Assembly (NCBI RefSeq): GCF_030269925.1
Contig: NC_085125.1
Location: 124,001-188,000, forward strand
Source: Bombyx mori
Taxonomy: Eukaryota; Arthropoda; Insecta; Lepidoptera; Bombycidae
Length of the DNA stretch: 64,000 nucleotides
Reading direction: 5' to 3'
In this document: piece by piece, positions 32,792-44,789 of the stretch
Layout: every line of letters begins with the position of its first letter
Numbering within the stretch: the first letter of the stretch is position 1
Translations under genes and position numbers: made by a program
The notes under the pieces: generated by a model
Seen by the model: only the letters and a program-made list of their open reading frames with translations
Database searches by the model: none
What the model was told of the DNA's origin: nothing

Positions 32792-34105
32792 ATGGCAGGG
32801 TTTCAGGCAAGCGATACTATGCCGAAGTTCGGACACGTAACGGATCTGCGCGAACAGTGGCTTGTGCGCACCGACGGAGCGCTTGCTCATCGTTTGCAAG
32901 ACCGCGAGATATCTTCTCACCTCTGCGAGAATAGGTATAGAAATCAACAGATCCGCGAAGATTTTCCTGTCGCCGTCAACGAACAGAAAGACCTCGAGCA
33001 CGAAGCTCGTTTGCGTGAATATTCTCGACGTCGGCAAGCTGAAATAGATGCAGAAATCGCACGTGAGATGGCGGAGATAAATTTACGGAGACAACGTCGT
33101 CAACGCAATGAGGATCTCCAGCAACCAAGTTCATCTCGAGCACCTATGAAGACACCTCCCCCTATAGCCTCTGATGACTTAAACCCAGAGGAATTAGGTC
33201 TCTCGTCTGCAGAACTAGAGGAGATAAGAAGACGCATGGAACAAGAAGAAAGAGACGCAAGGCTTGCTAGAGAGCTGAGTCATGAAGCAAATGACCGTGA
33301 TGCACTCCTCACTGACATGAAGTATGCTGTAGAAGCACAGGATGGTGAATTAGCCAGGTTATTACAAGAAAGGGAATATAAAAAATTGCAACGAGCAAAA
33401 GAAAAAGCCAGACAGAAAGCATTGCTAAAGAAGCAGCAGCGTGTAGCGCCACAACAGCATTTACAAAGAGACATTGAATACCCAAGCCCTCCACAGGCTG
33501 AACTCTGTGATGCATATAGCAACCCACGAGATATGATTAAGGAAAATCGATTACGTCTTTGTAAATCAGTTGATTCAGATTTGAATTATGTTGAGCCATT
33601 TGAGAAAGAACATATTGAGTCTCGAACTAGTGCTTTAAAAGCAAAGGAGTTCTCCAAACAGTATATCACACAAAAGTCTGATGTAGTGAAATCTAATAAC
33701 AATATTTCAAATTTACAATCCAGATCTTTTGATAACGATAAATGGACTCATAATTCTCCAGTTGGTTTACAGCACAGACACCCGCCCCTTCCTCCATCTA
33801 CAAGTAAAAAGCCACGATTTCCTGATCCTGTTATCATCCGGCCTGCTTCGCATTATTCTACAGAGGATCCGACAGAAAATGGGTCCAGCAGTCAGAACAT
33901 ATCTCATAGCTTTAGTGAAAATAACAACCTATACAGTTCCACATTTCCATCAGACTTAGGAACTCATTCTAGACTTGCATCAGAAACTCATGACACTTCC
34001 AAGAGGTTGTCAGTAATTTCTGATATGACAGCAGATGATTTGGTTAAAAAAAAAAATAAACAAGCTAACAAGGAAAAGAAACGACGCGGTTGTAAAATAC
34101 AGTAA
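32792..34105 (+). CDS. CCDC50: CCDC50-like coiled-coil protein, 437 residues, uninterrupted
   Basis: The N-terminal part (about residues 14-110) matches the CCDC50/Ymer N-terminal domain: REQWLVRTDGALAHRLQDRE, EISSHLCENRYRNQQIREDF, and the ARLREYSRRRQAEIDAEIAR helix. A second coiled coil follows at about 130-225 (LSSAELEEIRRRMEQEERDA, ELARLLQEREYKKL). The family includes ubiquitin-binding effectors that dampen NF-kB signalling in mammals; function in insects is not established here. The C-terminal half is polar and disordered. The last residues are a lysine-rich run ending CKIQ, a possible prenylation (CAAX) box. The gene is one open frame, unlike the multi-exon vertebrate gene. The start is the first ATG of the frame, with MAGFQ. 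A candidate AATAAA lies near 34900. Confidence 0.85.
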   Translation: MAGFQASDTMPKFGHVTDLREQWLVRTDGALAHRLQDREISSHLCENRYRNQQIREDFPVAVNEQKDLEHEARLREYSRRRQAEIDAEIAREMAEINLRRQRRQRNEDLQQPSSSRAPMKTPPPIASDDLNPEELGLSSAELEEIRRRMEQEERDARLARELSHEANDRDALLTDMKYAVEAQDGELARLLQEREYKKLQRAKEKARQKALLKKQQRVAPQQHLQRDIEYPSPPQAELCDAYSNPRDMIKENRLRLCKSVDSDLNYVEPFEKEHIESRTSALKAKEFSKQYITQKSDVVKSNNNISNLQSRSFDNDKWTHNSPVGLQHRHPPLPPSTSKKPRFPDPVIIRPASHYSTEDPTENGSSSQNISHSFSENNNLYSSTFPSDLGTHSRLASETHDTSKRLSVISDMTADDLVKKKNKQANKEKKRRGCKIQ

Positions 34106-36208
34106 GTCACTGACATAAACTTTTCTAAGTTCATTAGCAATATTATAATGTATTGCTTTAAAATTTGAAATGGGGTTGGGTTATATGTAAGTGCTGAGGT
34201 ACCTGTATCGACCAATGAGCCATTTGATATAATTATTGCAATTCACCAAGTGCCTTTTAGTAATAAGAGTAGCATTAGGATAACATTCCATTTTGTGATT
34301 ATGATTGAATATATATATATATATTGTGTTTTTTAAGTTGATTTATGACATAACAGTTGTAATTGTTTAGAATCGTTTCTAAATAAGTAGGAGCTTAGCA
34401 AGATAAATTCTAAATCTACAATGTTTATGACTATTCTAGCTTGTTGTCATCAATGTAGATAATAACGAAGAATCTGTACTTAATCTCTTGATACTACTAT
34501 TTAAGACTGATTTTATAATAATCCCACAAGATATTTTATTAGTGAATTTCATTATCCAAAATGGTGCTGGTAAAACATATGGGATGGAATTAATTAGAAA
34601 TTTTGTAATACTCTAACCTATGTATAATAATGAATATATATGCACTGAAGTGGAAATAACATTAAAATGGTAGTATAATTTCTCACTGCTCTACATACTA
34701 CCAATCTTAATTTCTTTTTTTATGGCATATTTGTGTAAATTACTTAATGGCCTAGTCATTGTTAATATAAACAACAGACAAGCCTACAGCAATGCCACAG
34801 ACAACCTTGCAACATAAACAGTCAGGACTGCGGCACCAACAAATATGGGCTTTCGTGCAGTACCACCATTAAAACATACCTAATTTATAATATGCAATAA
34901 AGTAATATTATTTTGTCATATCAAGTGTTATTTCATAGTATGTAGTATTATATTCTACACTATCTTAATATTTTACAGGTGTATAATGTAAGTAATGTAA
35001 GCTTTAATTGCATCTGTGGCCACTGAGTGCCCAGATGAAACCGAACCAAACATGAATAGTTAATATTTAATCTAATACTTAGTGTGTGTGAACATAATGA
35101 CAACACTTTTATGATACCTATTCTATTAATTAATTACAGAATGTCATTTTTGTTCTATTTATTTTCATGAATAATCAACATTTGACCATAATCAGTGACA
35201 GAATAGGCAGCGGCTTGGCTCTGCCCCTGGCATTGCTGAGGATTTACGGCATCTACAATACAAAAAAAAATGAACAGAAAGAAAAAACGATGTCTTGCAG
35301 ATTTACGAGTATAATATGTACATAGATTTAAGGACAATGTTGATTGTTAATTGAACTCACTGAATTAATAAGTTCAAATTAAATCATCTCAAACTTAGGA
35401 CTGTTAAGTTAATATTTTAAATTGATTATTAAAATTGTTAACTATTGTCGATGTCAATTTCCACTGATACAAATTTATTCAATAAAAATGAGTAATTTCA
35501 ATATATACTTGTGAATCTTATTATTTAAAACCCTTATAGAATATTCCAAGTTTTCTCATGAAAACCTTGCTATCTGTGTTTTGTAAAACGGAATAGGGTG
35601 AAGAGAACAAGAGTAAAAATTATTAAATAAATTAATTAATGTAAAAAATATTGTAAAAATCCCAACAACTTTGCATTGCTTTCGAAAGTCTGAAGTTTTG
35701 CAGCCCGCCCAATCGAGCGGATTCTCCGAATTCCAAAAAGGTACAAGTGAAGTCAGCTGATTGAAACACACTGACCTGACGGCACACAGAGTTGGCAGGA
35801 TCTAAGTTTCATACGTGTTATTTATTTACTTGGTCGAAATCTAACCGGGGCGAAGTAGATGGAGTAAGTACCTACTTGTGTCAAGTAATAGGTAGTAATC
35901 CTTTAAAACATTGTGTTATGACAGTAAGAGTAATATCATCTGTCATCAAATAGCAGAAACGAATATCAAAAGAACTAGTAATATCAAGAACGCTCGAGAA
36001 GTGTAACGCCATCTATTATCAAATAGCTGAACCATATATGGAAACGACTAGTACTACCCGAGAATTTTCTCGATAATTGTGTACTTGTATCGACTATAAC
36101 AGCGTTGCAGAGATGACATGAAGAAGACATCGACGTCGCCCACAACAGCCACAACACGTCATTTCGAATCCTGCCGATCCACAAATTAACCTATCACAAA
36201 TCTGGTGG
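34106..36208. other. CCDC50 3' flank and intergenic DNA
   Basis: AT-rich. Contains (at)n at 34309-34324, an aataaa at about 34901, and a 40 bp scrap of the LINE-tail retroposon at 35203-35241 (aggcagcggcttggctctgc). CCDC50 and DNAJC2 converge across this interval. No other gene was seen. Confidence 0.5.
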
Positions 36209-36590
36209 TTTTTTTTATTGCTTAGATCGGTCGACGAGCTCACAGCCCACCTGGTGTTAAGTGGTTACTGGAGCCCATAGACATCTACAACATAAATGCG
36301 CCACCCACCTTGAGACAGAAGTTCTAAGGTCTCAGGTATAGTATAGGCTTAGCGGTAGGCAGCGGCTTGGCTCTGCCCCTGGCATTGCTGAAGTCCATGG
36401 GCGACGGTAACCACTCACCATCAGGTGGGCCGTATGCTCGTCTGCCTACAAGGGCAATAAAAAAAAAAGTTACAGCGGCTGCCCCACCCTTTAAACCGAA
36501 ACGCATTACTGCATCACGGCAGAAATAAGCAGGATGGTGGTACCTACCCGCGCGGACTCTCAAGAGGTCCTACCTCCAGTAAATCTTAAT
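36209..36590 (-). mobile_element. Bm1 SINE interrupted by a LINE-tail retroposon
   Basis: Minus-strand Bm1 from the T run at 36209 through gttaagtggttactggagcc to ggtctcaggtatag (36344), then resuming at 36469 with gttacagcggctgccccacc up to gaggtcctacctccagtaa. Between them, in plus orientation, is the retroposon at 36345-36468. Confidence 0.85.
36345..36468 (+). mobile_element. LINE-tail retroposon inside Bm1
   Basis: gcggtaggcagcggcttggc, tgcccctggcattgctgaag, accactcaccatcaggtggg and gcctacaagggcaat followed by an A run. A 120 bp copy of the family seen at 38310-38738. Confidence 0.82.
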
Positions 36591-36679
36591 TACATCACTA
36601 TAGAACTCCGAGACATCTGGGCAAGAAACTGATCCAAGTAATTTTTTCAAGCCAAATTTGAAGCCAAGAGTTGGAATAG

Positions 36680-36858
36680 ACATCAAAACTTAACGAACTC
36701 ACAGCCAACTGATGCTAAGTGTTTAGTGGAGCCCATGGATATCAAATCGTAATCGCCACCGCCCTCCTTGAAACATGAATTCCAAGTCTCAGTACCACAG
36801 CTGGCCCTCCCTTCAAATCGAACACGTTAATGCTTCGCGGCAGAAATAAACAATTATC
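36680..36858 (-). mobile_element. Diverged Bm1 SINE fragment
   Basis: gaactcacagccaactgatg, agtggagcccatggatatc, gccctccttgaaacatgaat and cttcgcggcagaaataaac follow the Bm1 order with many substitutions, so this copy is older than its neighbour at 36209. Confidence 0.65.
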
Positions 36859-37313
36859 ATCATATAATTATAAAATTAAATGAATTCAAGACAGTACCTA
36901 CAAGTCCAAATGGGTCGTAAACAGGTAGATTATCGATATTCGCCGCCGTCATCAATTGAAAGAAAAAATAAAACAATGTAAATTTTAAATTAACTATTTT
37001 CATCACATAAAACAAAAAATAAATACAAAAATATGAAATAGGATGGAACTTATTATGTTAGGACACAATGAGCGGTTGCAATGTCAAACAGTGGACGAGT
37101 AGTGAGTGAGGAATGAAACACACCGTTACGTAGAGTACATTTAACCTGAATGGAATTATTTGCTCATAATTTAACAATCTTTTACATTTTAGTCTTTAAA
37201 TTTTTTGTCATATCATTTCCATATAAAACAATCTCGTTTATATTTTACAACATGAAGGCAATGGTCTGATCTACAGACATTCAATTTGTTACTAAACTAA
37301 TATCATTTGAGTG

Positions 37314-38649
37314 TTATTTAGACAAGTTTGCGGCTTGTTTCTTTGCTTTTACTAATTCAACTAACTCTTTATATCTCTTCATGCAGTCTTTTTTTGATCG
37401 ATTCGGGATACAGTCAGAGATCTTCTCCCACCGCTCTGAAGTGTTTACTGGAAACGTCTTAATTGCTTGTTCCAACAATTCTTGTTCTGTTTTGGTCCAG
37501 GGTTTTTCTTCAGGCTTGATCTCAGCAGTGGTAGTTCCATTCACCAATTTATCGCTCTTTGAAATTCCGGTATTGTCTACGTGATTGGAAATTTTTTTCT
37601 TTTCTTTTTCAAACTGGTCAAAGGCCTCTTCATTGGCAGCTTTCTTTAGACTACTTTTTGAAAAGTCTGAACTTTGTAAGTCCTTAGCTTTGTTTAATAC
37701 TTCTTTTGCTGATAGCCGTTTGTCATCAATAAATGTACAATGCTGGTTCAAGAAATTTGCCACCACTTCCCACCTCTGGTTTGTGCCAGCAGGGAATAAA
37801 TTCACAGCCTTAATGAGCATCTGTGTCATCTCAACAGTCCACTCAACAGGTGTCCTCAGAACAGCATCTTTCTTTATTTTCTGCTCATCTTGTTTCTTTG
37901 TATCAAATAATGCTTTCCTCTCTGCTTCAAGTTTTTCTTCTGTTTCTTGCACAGTCTTAACAAAAGCAATTCGACCATTAATTCCAAGTTCTTTCATAAA
38001 ATCTTGAAGTTCAGTGAGTTTCATGACTTCACAGATTTTCTCAACAGCTGCCATATGTGTCACAGTTTGATCTTCCCCTTGGGCATAATAGTTATTTGCC
38101 TTACAAAGATCACGAAGTGCCTTTCGTTCCTTGCGTAAATTTTTCTTTTGTATTTCTCGTTCAGCTCTAGCAGCATCCAGACGTGCTCTCTCTGCCTCTT
38201 CTGCTTTTTGCTTAGCGAGGAGAGCTTCCTTCATTATACGCTCTTCTTCTGCTTTTTTAGCCTGAACAGCATCCTGAAATCAAATTTGATGTTCAATCTG
38301 TGTGTGATGATGTGCTCTGAGGAATTGTTCGAGATGATACCGGCATCTCGTTTTTACCATCGCACCGCCCGCCACCGGAGTAGAGTTCATCCGTACTACC
38401 TGGAGCCACTGCGGTCATCCACAGTGCGTTTCCAGAGATCTTTTTTGCCACGTACCATCCGGCTATGGAATGAGCTCCCCTCCACGGTGTTTCCCGAGCG
38501 CTATGACATGTCCTTCTTCAAACGAGGCTTGTGGAGAGTATTAAGCGGTAGGCAGCGGCTTGGTTCTGCCCCTGGCATTGCTGAAGTCCATGGGCAACGG
38601 TAACCACTCACCATCAGGTGGGCCGTATGCTCGTCTGCCTACAAGGGCA

Positions 38650-38741
<92 letters not shown>

Positions 38742-39951
38742 ACTTTGTATTCATATTTATCAAATTTATTTTATTTATTAAAATTCTTAACTAGCAGCAA
38801 TGTTGCTTTACTAAGACTTATTTAGTATTAATTTGGCTTATTTGTAAAGAAAACAACTTATAACATTTTTGTGTTGCGGACTGGTTGTGTTACCACAATC
38901 TCACCTAGTGCAATGTACCAGTGCCAAAAGGTGGATGACAGCATTTGCATTGATGTCGGTATGCATCAGTAACCACTTAACCAAAGCGGCTGCTAATGGC
39001 AGCATCTACACATTTAATGTTAATAAAAATATAAATGTCTTATCTGAAATAGATTCAAAAGCCTCATTAATGTATATCTACCTGTCTGGCTTTTTTGGCA
39101 GCCAGTTTTTTATCCTTGTCCTCTTGCTTAAACCTCTGTATTCTAGGATCGTAAGTATAAGCCAGATCTACCAAACTCCTCAACCTTGCCATCTCTTCTT
39201 TCTTTAGTTTAGCTCTAGCAGCTTTATTCTGCTTCTCTATCCATCTTCTTTCCTCTCTATCAGCCCCCTTCTCCTTCTCTTCCTCATCAAGATACGAGAA
39301 TTCTCTCCACGATTCAAACTCATACCAAAATGCATAAAACCTTTCTACCTGTTCCCGAGAGCTGTTCTCATCACCAAGTAATGGAACATTCTTTTTTTCT
39401 GACCACCTAGCATTTGATTCAAAATGTTTAGAAAATACTTCGAAAAATCCTTCTTTCTTAATCTCAGCCGTTGAGGGGATGGTATCATCCACAGTGTGGT
39501 CAACTGAATCATAAGACCTACGTTTGACTGGTGTCCCGAGGATTTCATATGCTTTAGTGATACATGTAAAGTAATCATCGTCACTCCTGATGTCCTCGCC
39601 CTGCGCCTTACGCTTGTCGGGATGATGTTTCAAAACCTTTTGCCGGTAAGCGCGTTTAATGTCGTCATCAGTAGCTTCATATCTAAGTTCCTTCATACCA
39701 AGTACCGCATAGTGATCCTGTGACTTCCACTCCTTAGGGTCGAGGCTTCGCAAGTACTCCACATCGTCATCGAAGACTATCTCCTCCGCCTTCTCGTGAG
39801 ATTTGGACTCGGTAAAGGATGGATCATCGCCGTGACATTTAATATTATAATATCTGAGGAATGCTGACCCTACGCATTCCACTTTCTTTTTGACACATGG
39901 CCACGCTAATGATACTATACGACAATTACTATTTGAATCTTTCTCGGCCAT
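37314..39951 (-). CDS. DNAJC2: DNAJC2/zuotin, ribosome-associated J-domain protein, 609 residues
   Basis: DNAJC2 (MPP11/zuotin) works with an Hsp70-like partner at the ribosome exit tunnel in cotranslational folding. Two coding exons, complement(join(37314..38273, 39082..39951)), joined in phase 0 with GT/AG borders. Exon 1 starts MAEKDSNSN. It holds the J domain at about residues 78-150 with the HPD triplet at 110-112 (KHHPDKRKA), then the zuotin homology region ([37 protein letters not shown]). A charged helix spans the exon join. Exon 2 ends with two SANT/Myb repeats, starting [20 protein letters not shown] and [19 protein letters not shown], and a stop after AANLSK. Length is close to the usual 620. 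The intron (38274-39081) contains a LINE-tail retroposon with an 87 nt poly-A. Confidence 0.94.
38310..38738 (+). mobile_element. LINE-tail retroposon with 87 nt poly-A, in DNAJC2 intron
   Basis: It encodes an ORF end with [58 protein letters not shown] and [19 protein letters not shown]. That is the C-terminal end of a Jockey/CR1-type reverse transcriptase (the [12 protein letters not shown] motif). The noncoding tail gcctacaagggcaat follows, then 87 A residues at 38652-38738. It is a 5'-truncated LINE insertion antisense to DNAJC2. Confidence 0.82.
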
Positions 39952-40252
39952 TCTGATTTCAAAATTTTTGAATAAAAAAGACTCACTAACATAACCTAAT
40001 TCGAAAGAGTAAACACCTCGTGATTTTAGGTAATGTTAATCTAAATTAAACTTTAATATAATATTAGTATGTAGTATACTACAACAAATTATTGTAACAT
40101 TAAAAAGCACTTTTTTACACACAGTTTAATATCCATAGAACAATAAGCACCGTTGTAAAGATCGCTTAGATATTACTTTCCTTCAGAATATTTTACTCTT
40201 TGACTAATAAGTGTATAATCTATGTCTTTAACACTAATTTTAGGGAGGGAGG

Positions 40253-40672
40253 GGACTTTTTGGCGGGAACGCGAGGAGTGAAGTTGTGTGATTTGTTTTA
40301 TTTTGTCTATTTAGTGTTTCTTCGGGTTTAAATGTGTAATGACGTTGGTTTATTAACTGTTTAATATCTGTGAAAGTGCACAAATGTGGGAAAATGAAAC
40401 AAAGCCGCTGGACGCAACTTCTCGGGATCCTCCAAAAAATCCACTGAAAAAATCTTAGTAAATGACCACCATTTTACTAAGATTATATTTCATTCCATAT
40501 CATCTCATTTCATTTAATTTCATCCCAGTTGATTAACGTGTCAAATTAATCCTTTTCATTTCATTTCACTCCTTAATATCATTTTTCATAAAAATAAGAA
40601 TATAAATTAAAATAAGGCATGACTTAAAGGTCTTAGTTACCAGGTCATAAAATCACTTAAAAAAATTTAGGG
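40253..40672 (+). mobile_element. GGCGGGAACGCGAGG retroposon, copy 1 of a tandem pair
   Basis: Starts ggactttttggcgggaacgc and ends caggtcataaaatcac with an A run. The interior includes gtgatttgttttattttgtc and ttctcgggatcctccaaaa. No coding frame or tRNA promoter seen. The next copy follows after a few bases. Confidence 0.65.
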
Positions 40673-40676
40673 AGGG

Positions 40677-41497
40677 ACTTTTTGGCGGGAACGCGAGGAG
40701 TGAAGTTGTGTGATTTGTTTTATTTTGTCTATTTAGTGTTTCTTCAGGTTTAAATGTGTAATAAAGGTGATTTATTAACTTTTTTAATATCTGTTAAAGT
40801 GCAAAAATGTGGGAAAATGAAACAAAGCCGCTGAACGTAACTTCTCGGGATCTTCCAAAAAGTTCACTGAAAAAATCTCAGTAAATGACCACCATTTTAC
40901 TGAGATTACATATGTCATCCCATATCGTGTGTTCCGTATGTTCCATGGGGAGTGCTACCGTATGTTCCATGGGGAGTGCTCTGAGGAATTGTTCGAGATG
41001 ATACCGGCATCTCGTTTTTACCATCGCACCGCCCGTCACCGGAGTAGAGTTCATCCATACTACCTGGAGCCACTGCGGTCATCCACAGTGCGTTTCCAGA
41101 GGTCTTTTTTGCCACGTACCATCCGGCTATGGAATGAGCTCCCCTCCACGGTGTTTCCCGAGCGCTATGACATGTCCTTCTTCAAACGAGGCTTGTGGAG
41201 AGTATTAAGCGGTAGGCAGTGGCTTGGCTCTGCCCCTGGAATTGCTGAAGTCCATGGGCGACGGTAACCACTCACCATCAGGTGGGCCGTATGCTCGTCT
41301 GCCTACAAGGGCAATAAAAAAAAATCATCTCATTTAATTTCATCGCAGCTAATTAATGTCTCAAATTAATCATCTTCATTTCATGTCATTTCACTCCGTA
41401 ATCATTTGCCATAAAAATAAGGATATACATTAAAATGAGACATGACTTAAACGTCCTATTTACCAGGTCATAAAATACCTTTAAAAAAACTTTAGGA
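40677..41497 (+). mobile_element. GGCGGGAACGCGAGG retroposon, copy 2, split by LINE tail
   Basis: Begins ggactttttggcgggaacgc like copy 1 and ends taccaggtcataaaatacc with an A run. It is interrupted at about 40921 by the LINE-tail element ending at 41324. The host sequence resumes with tcatctcatttaatttcatc. Confidence 0.68.
40925..41324 (+). mobile_element. LINE-tail retroposon, second long copy
   Basis: The encoded ORF end ([20 protein letters not shown] to [14 protein letters not shown]) is almost identical to 38310-38640. It is preceded by two tandem copies of ccgtatgttccatggggag (about 24 bp apart) and ends in a short A run. Confidence 0.8.
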
Positions 41498-43179
41498 ATA
41501 GGGCTTGATCAATTACTCGCAAAATCGATTGACCTGAAAACACAGATTTTGAATCGATTAAAAGCAAATGAATCGATTTCCGTTGGTCAGAACATCGACA
41601 TTCAATTTAGTCTAGTCGACAAGTTAAAAATGGTGTTAATTCGACATACTACTGCTAAAATTATGTGGTTTAGCTCATTCGATTCGGAATAATGTCTAGA
41701 CCATTGTGCTAAAAAATTTAATTAGCACATAAAAAATTCCAAAAGTTATTAACAATTAAACACCTTAAAAAAATAGCGTTTCGTTTATTGCTTATTGTCC
41801 GTAAACTATAAATATTTTCGAAATTTGAAAAAAAGATCCTTAAAGAGGAGGAAATTTAGTAAAAAAAAGTTCCAACTCCCGGAACTGTAGCTCCATTATT
41901 TATAATTTTAATTTAACGCTGATAATAGCCCGCCGCGCGCCATTGTTAGGTTGCGCGCAAGGCCTCGAAAGCGAGTACGTCACTTAAAAAATTTTTTTTC
42001 AAGTACTTAAAGTTAATTGAAAAATCTAAAAAAAAATTAATTGCTCCTTCAGGATTTATATTTGTTTTTTTTTTCACGATTAAAACCGCGTAGAAAGTTT
42101 AGGCATTATAGTTGACGCATGCGCAATACACATATTTTGCATACATTTATTCAACTAATAAAAATAGTAAATTAAACAAAAAACTACTAATTTCGAAAGA
42201 GAACAAACTTGTTTTATATAAGAACAATCGAAAATGAATATTTACGAGTCATTAAGGATGAAAAAATATTAAAAATTGCATTAGAGGGGCTAACTTGTAG
42301 GTATATTTTTAAATAAATAAATGCAGAACAAACAATTATTAACAGTGAACAATCATGAACAAATGATGAACAAACGAATTAATAGAAAATAAGTATAAAA
42401 TAGGAAAAAAAAATTTTTTTGAGGGGCTAACTTCATTCAACTGTATTGTTATGGTTTCACAAGTATTCACTACTTTTTTTTTAATATGATAATTGGTCTT
42501 TGTTGTTGCCAGCATCGAGTCTAACTAATAAAATAGTTTTCTAATGGAAAGTAAATTTAAGTGAAATGAAGATGATCTTTGTGAAATTAATTAAAGTATG
42601 AGATTAAATGAGAAGATTTAAAAACAAATGAAGTAAAATTTTATCCCAGTAATAGGATGACAATTACTAATATTTCAGGGAACCTATGGAAAAAGCAAAG
42701 AATGCATGCGTAGTGATTTTCACAGAGCCTAAATGTTCAACTAGTCATTATTATTACACATTTAATTTAAGTTCAATAGCGCAGATAGTGTTTATGGGTG
42801 CAAACCACCATTATTGGCAATAATGACGCTTAAAACATGATTTATAGTTTAGGTAAGTCTATGTTATTATTTAATTATTATTAACGTATAATACGCTTTT
42901 ATTAGGTTCAGACGTATGTTAGTATGTATAGGTCTACCAGGACCTGATGGCAAAAAGGGAAAAAAGAAATTGACGCTAGCAATACTGGAAAAATTGGAGT
43001 AAAACGTTTTGATACTTTTTTTTTCTTATAGCGGCTGATTCTGTGTATGATACATGCAAATATAAGAATGTATGCAATGATGAAGGATAATGTTTGAAAA
43101 TCTTACTGTGGCGAATGTGGGATTCGAAATTTAGATGAAAACTCCAATTACTCTGTTCATGAATTAATTAATTATAGGC
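41498..43179. other. AT-rich intergenic DNA
   Basis: No gene recognised. The phrase gaggggctaactt occurs twice (42284 and 42421). Long A and T runs are frequent. Confidence 0.4.
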
Positions 43180-43700
43180 TATCAGAGCTTGAAAATGGTT
43201 CCAAATACTGCACATCCATAAAAGTCTTCATCAGAAGAGGAAGGCGAAGAAAACGCAGTATTTTTGCCACCTTTCCTCTTTTGACCGGGCGTACTAAATA
43301 CGCCTCTGTTAGATCTGCCTTAGGCAACAATTCGTGTTATGGTAGTATTAGAAACACCTGAAATAAACCAAAGTTTAGTTTACATAATATAAACGAAACT
43401 GCAATAAACCAAAGTATCAAGACGTGTCATTCCTACTAACCAGTCAACGCTTGCACATGGCTCAATATCGATGATTGTGTTTGTTCTGCACCTTGTTCAT
43501 CGAGTATTCTTTTTCGCCATAAACCTAAGAGATAGATAGATAGATAGATAAACATTTAAAACAATACTTCTTGCTTGCGATCGAAGAGGTTTCTTCGACA
43601 TTTTCACCACTTTTTAAAGGAAATTTGAAGCCAAACCAAAAACAATTCCACGAAATTTCAGTTTTGACAGATAGCGACTTTTTTTTGCCATCAAATTCCG
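43180..43700 (-). pseudogene. IS630/Tc1-type transposase N-terminal remnant
   Basis: The minus strand reads FMAKK, ILDEQGAEQTQSSILSHVQA, then in a later segment GVSNTTITRIVA, a stop, RGVFSTPGQKRKGGKNTAF and SSPSSSDEDFYGCAVFG. The GVSxxTIxRI helix-turn-helix and the basic/Ser-rich linker match the other two remnants. A (gata)5 run at 43531-43550 lies in what may be its intron. No catalytic domain follows. Confidence 0.5.
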
Positions 43701-44132
43701 GTAGACCTATATGTATGTATGTAATAAATTAATTAAAAAAATATTTAATAACTAAAATAAATACATGCCACGATCAGATTCACTATAATATTTATTCTGA
43801 ATATTTTCATACCCGATCCTGTGGACAGAATAGTAAACAGTCGACGTCGCGCTAAACACGTCGCGCTAAACACGTTGTGGCGTTTTATTATGCGTAAGCC
43901 GGAACGCACGAGATGTGGGAAAAAGGATATAGTCTGTGACACGATACCTTTTTACCGCCAAATATGAAAAAAATAAAAATAATTTATAATGTGTTAAATA
44001 ACTAATTTAATGTAATTACTTTATGCCGCTACAACAATAAAATTTATATTGTTCCAACTGTGGTGTTAATAATTACATAAAACACGACCAGGCGAAATAA
44101 AGAAGGGACTCTATATGCACTCCCTCAACGTC

Positions 44133-44440
44133 ATTACGGATCCTCTCGATCCATTAACGGTGCTTTTAGGTACCTCAAGTACCGAATCACAGTCCTCGCC
44201 GAACCCGTCGCTTGCGACGAAGGACTCTACGAGTCAATAAACCCATAAACACGGCCCACTGAGTTTCTCGCCGGATCTTCTTAGTGGGTTGCGTTTCCGA
44301 TCCGTTGATAGATTCTGCGAAGCACTGCTCTTGCTAGGGCCAGTGTTAGGAACACTTCTGGTTTGAGCCCCGTAAGCTCACCTACATACACGTTAGGGTG
44401 ACGCTGAAATAGCATCTAAAGGCTATCAGCATAGGTTACA
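44133..44440 (-). repeat. Dispersed repeat, GAGCTCACGGGCTCAA family, long copy
   Basis: Minus orientation. From ggatcctctcgatccattaa through ccactgagtttctcgccgga and agattctgcgaagcactgct to ttgagccccgtaagctcac and ggctatcagcataggt. It covers most of the family as seen in this window. Confidence 0.7.
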
Positions 44441-44789
44441 AAATAAATGAATATTAACATTTTGACTTTTATGCTTCATTTCATGAATTGTTTCGCAGTA
44501 ATTCCATTTGTTTGTATATAAGAAGCTGTAATTGCTAAAACCATTACAAAATGGCTAATTGTGTAAAAAATAACATAGTGCTTTTTGTAGTATTCACGAA
44601 ATGTTAGCTTTTTATAGAATTATATTGTATTTTAGTTGTAATCAATCTTACGTGTGAAAAGCCTGGCATAACGCCGACATGTTCTAGTAGAATAATGGAT
44701 TGATTGTTGAGTACAAATGTGTTCAATCAAAACTTTATTTTATAGATTAAGATGTTTAGATGAAGTCGATGCTTAACCCACAAAATTTA

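Noticed and set aside
37585..38007. 140-codon plus-strand frame with Phe/Ser-rich product
   Set aside because: Antisense of the DNAJC2 second exon; composition reflects the complement of lysine and glutamate codons.
43531..43550. (gata)5 run as a CRISPR or functional array
   Set aside because: It is a plain tetranucleotide microsatellite with no spacers.
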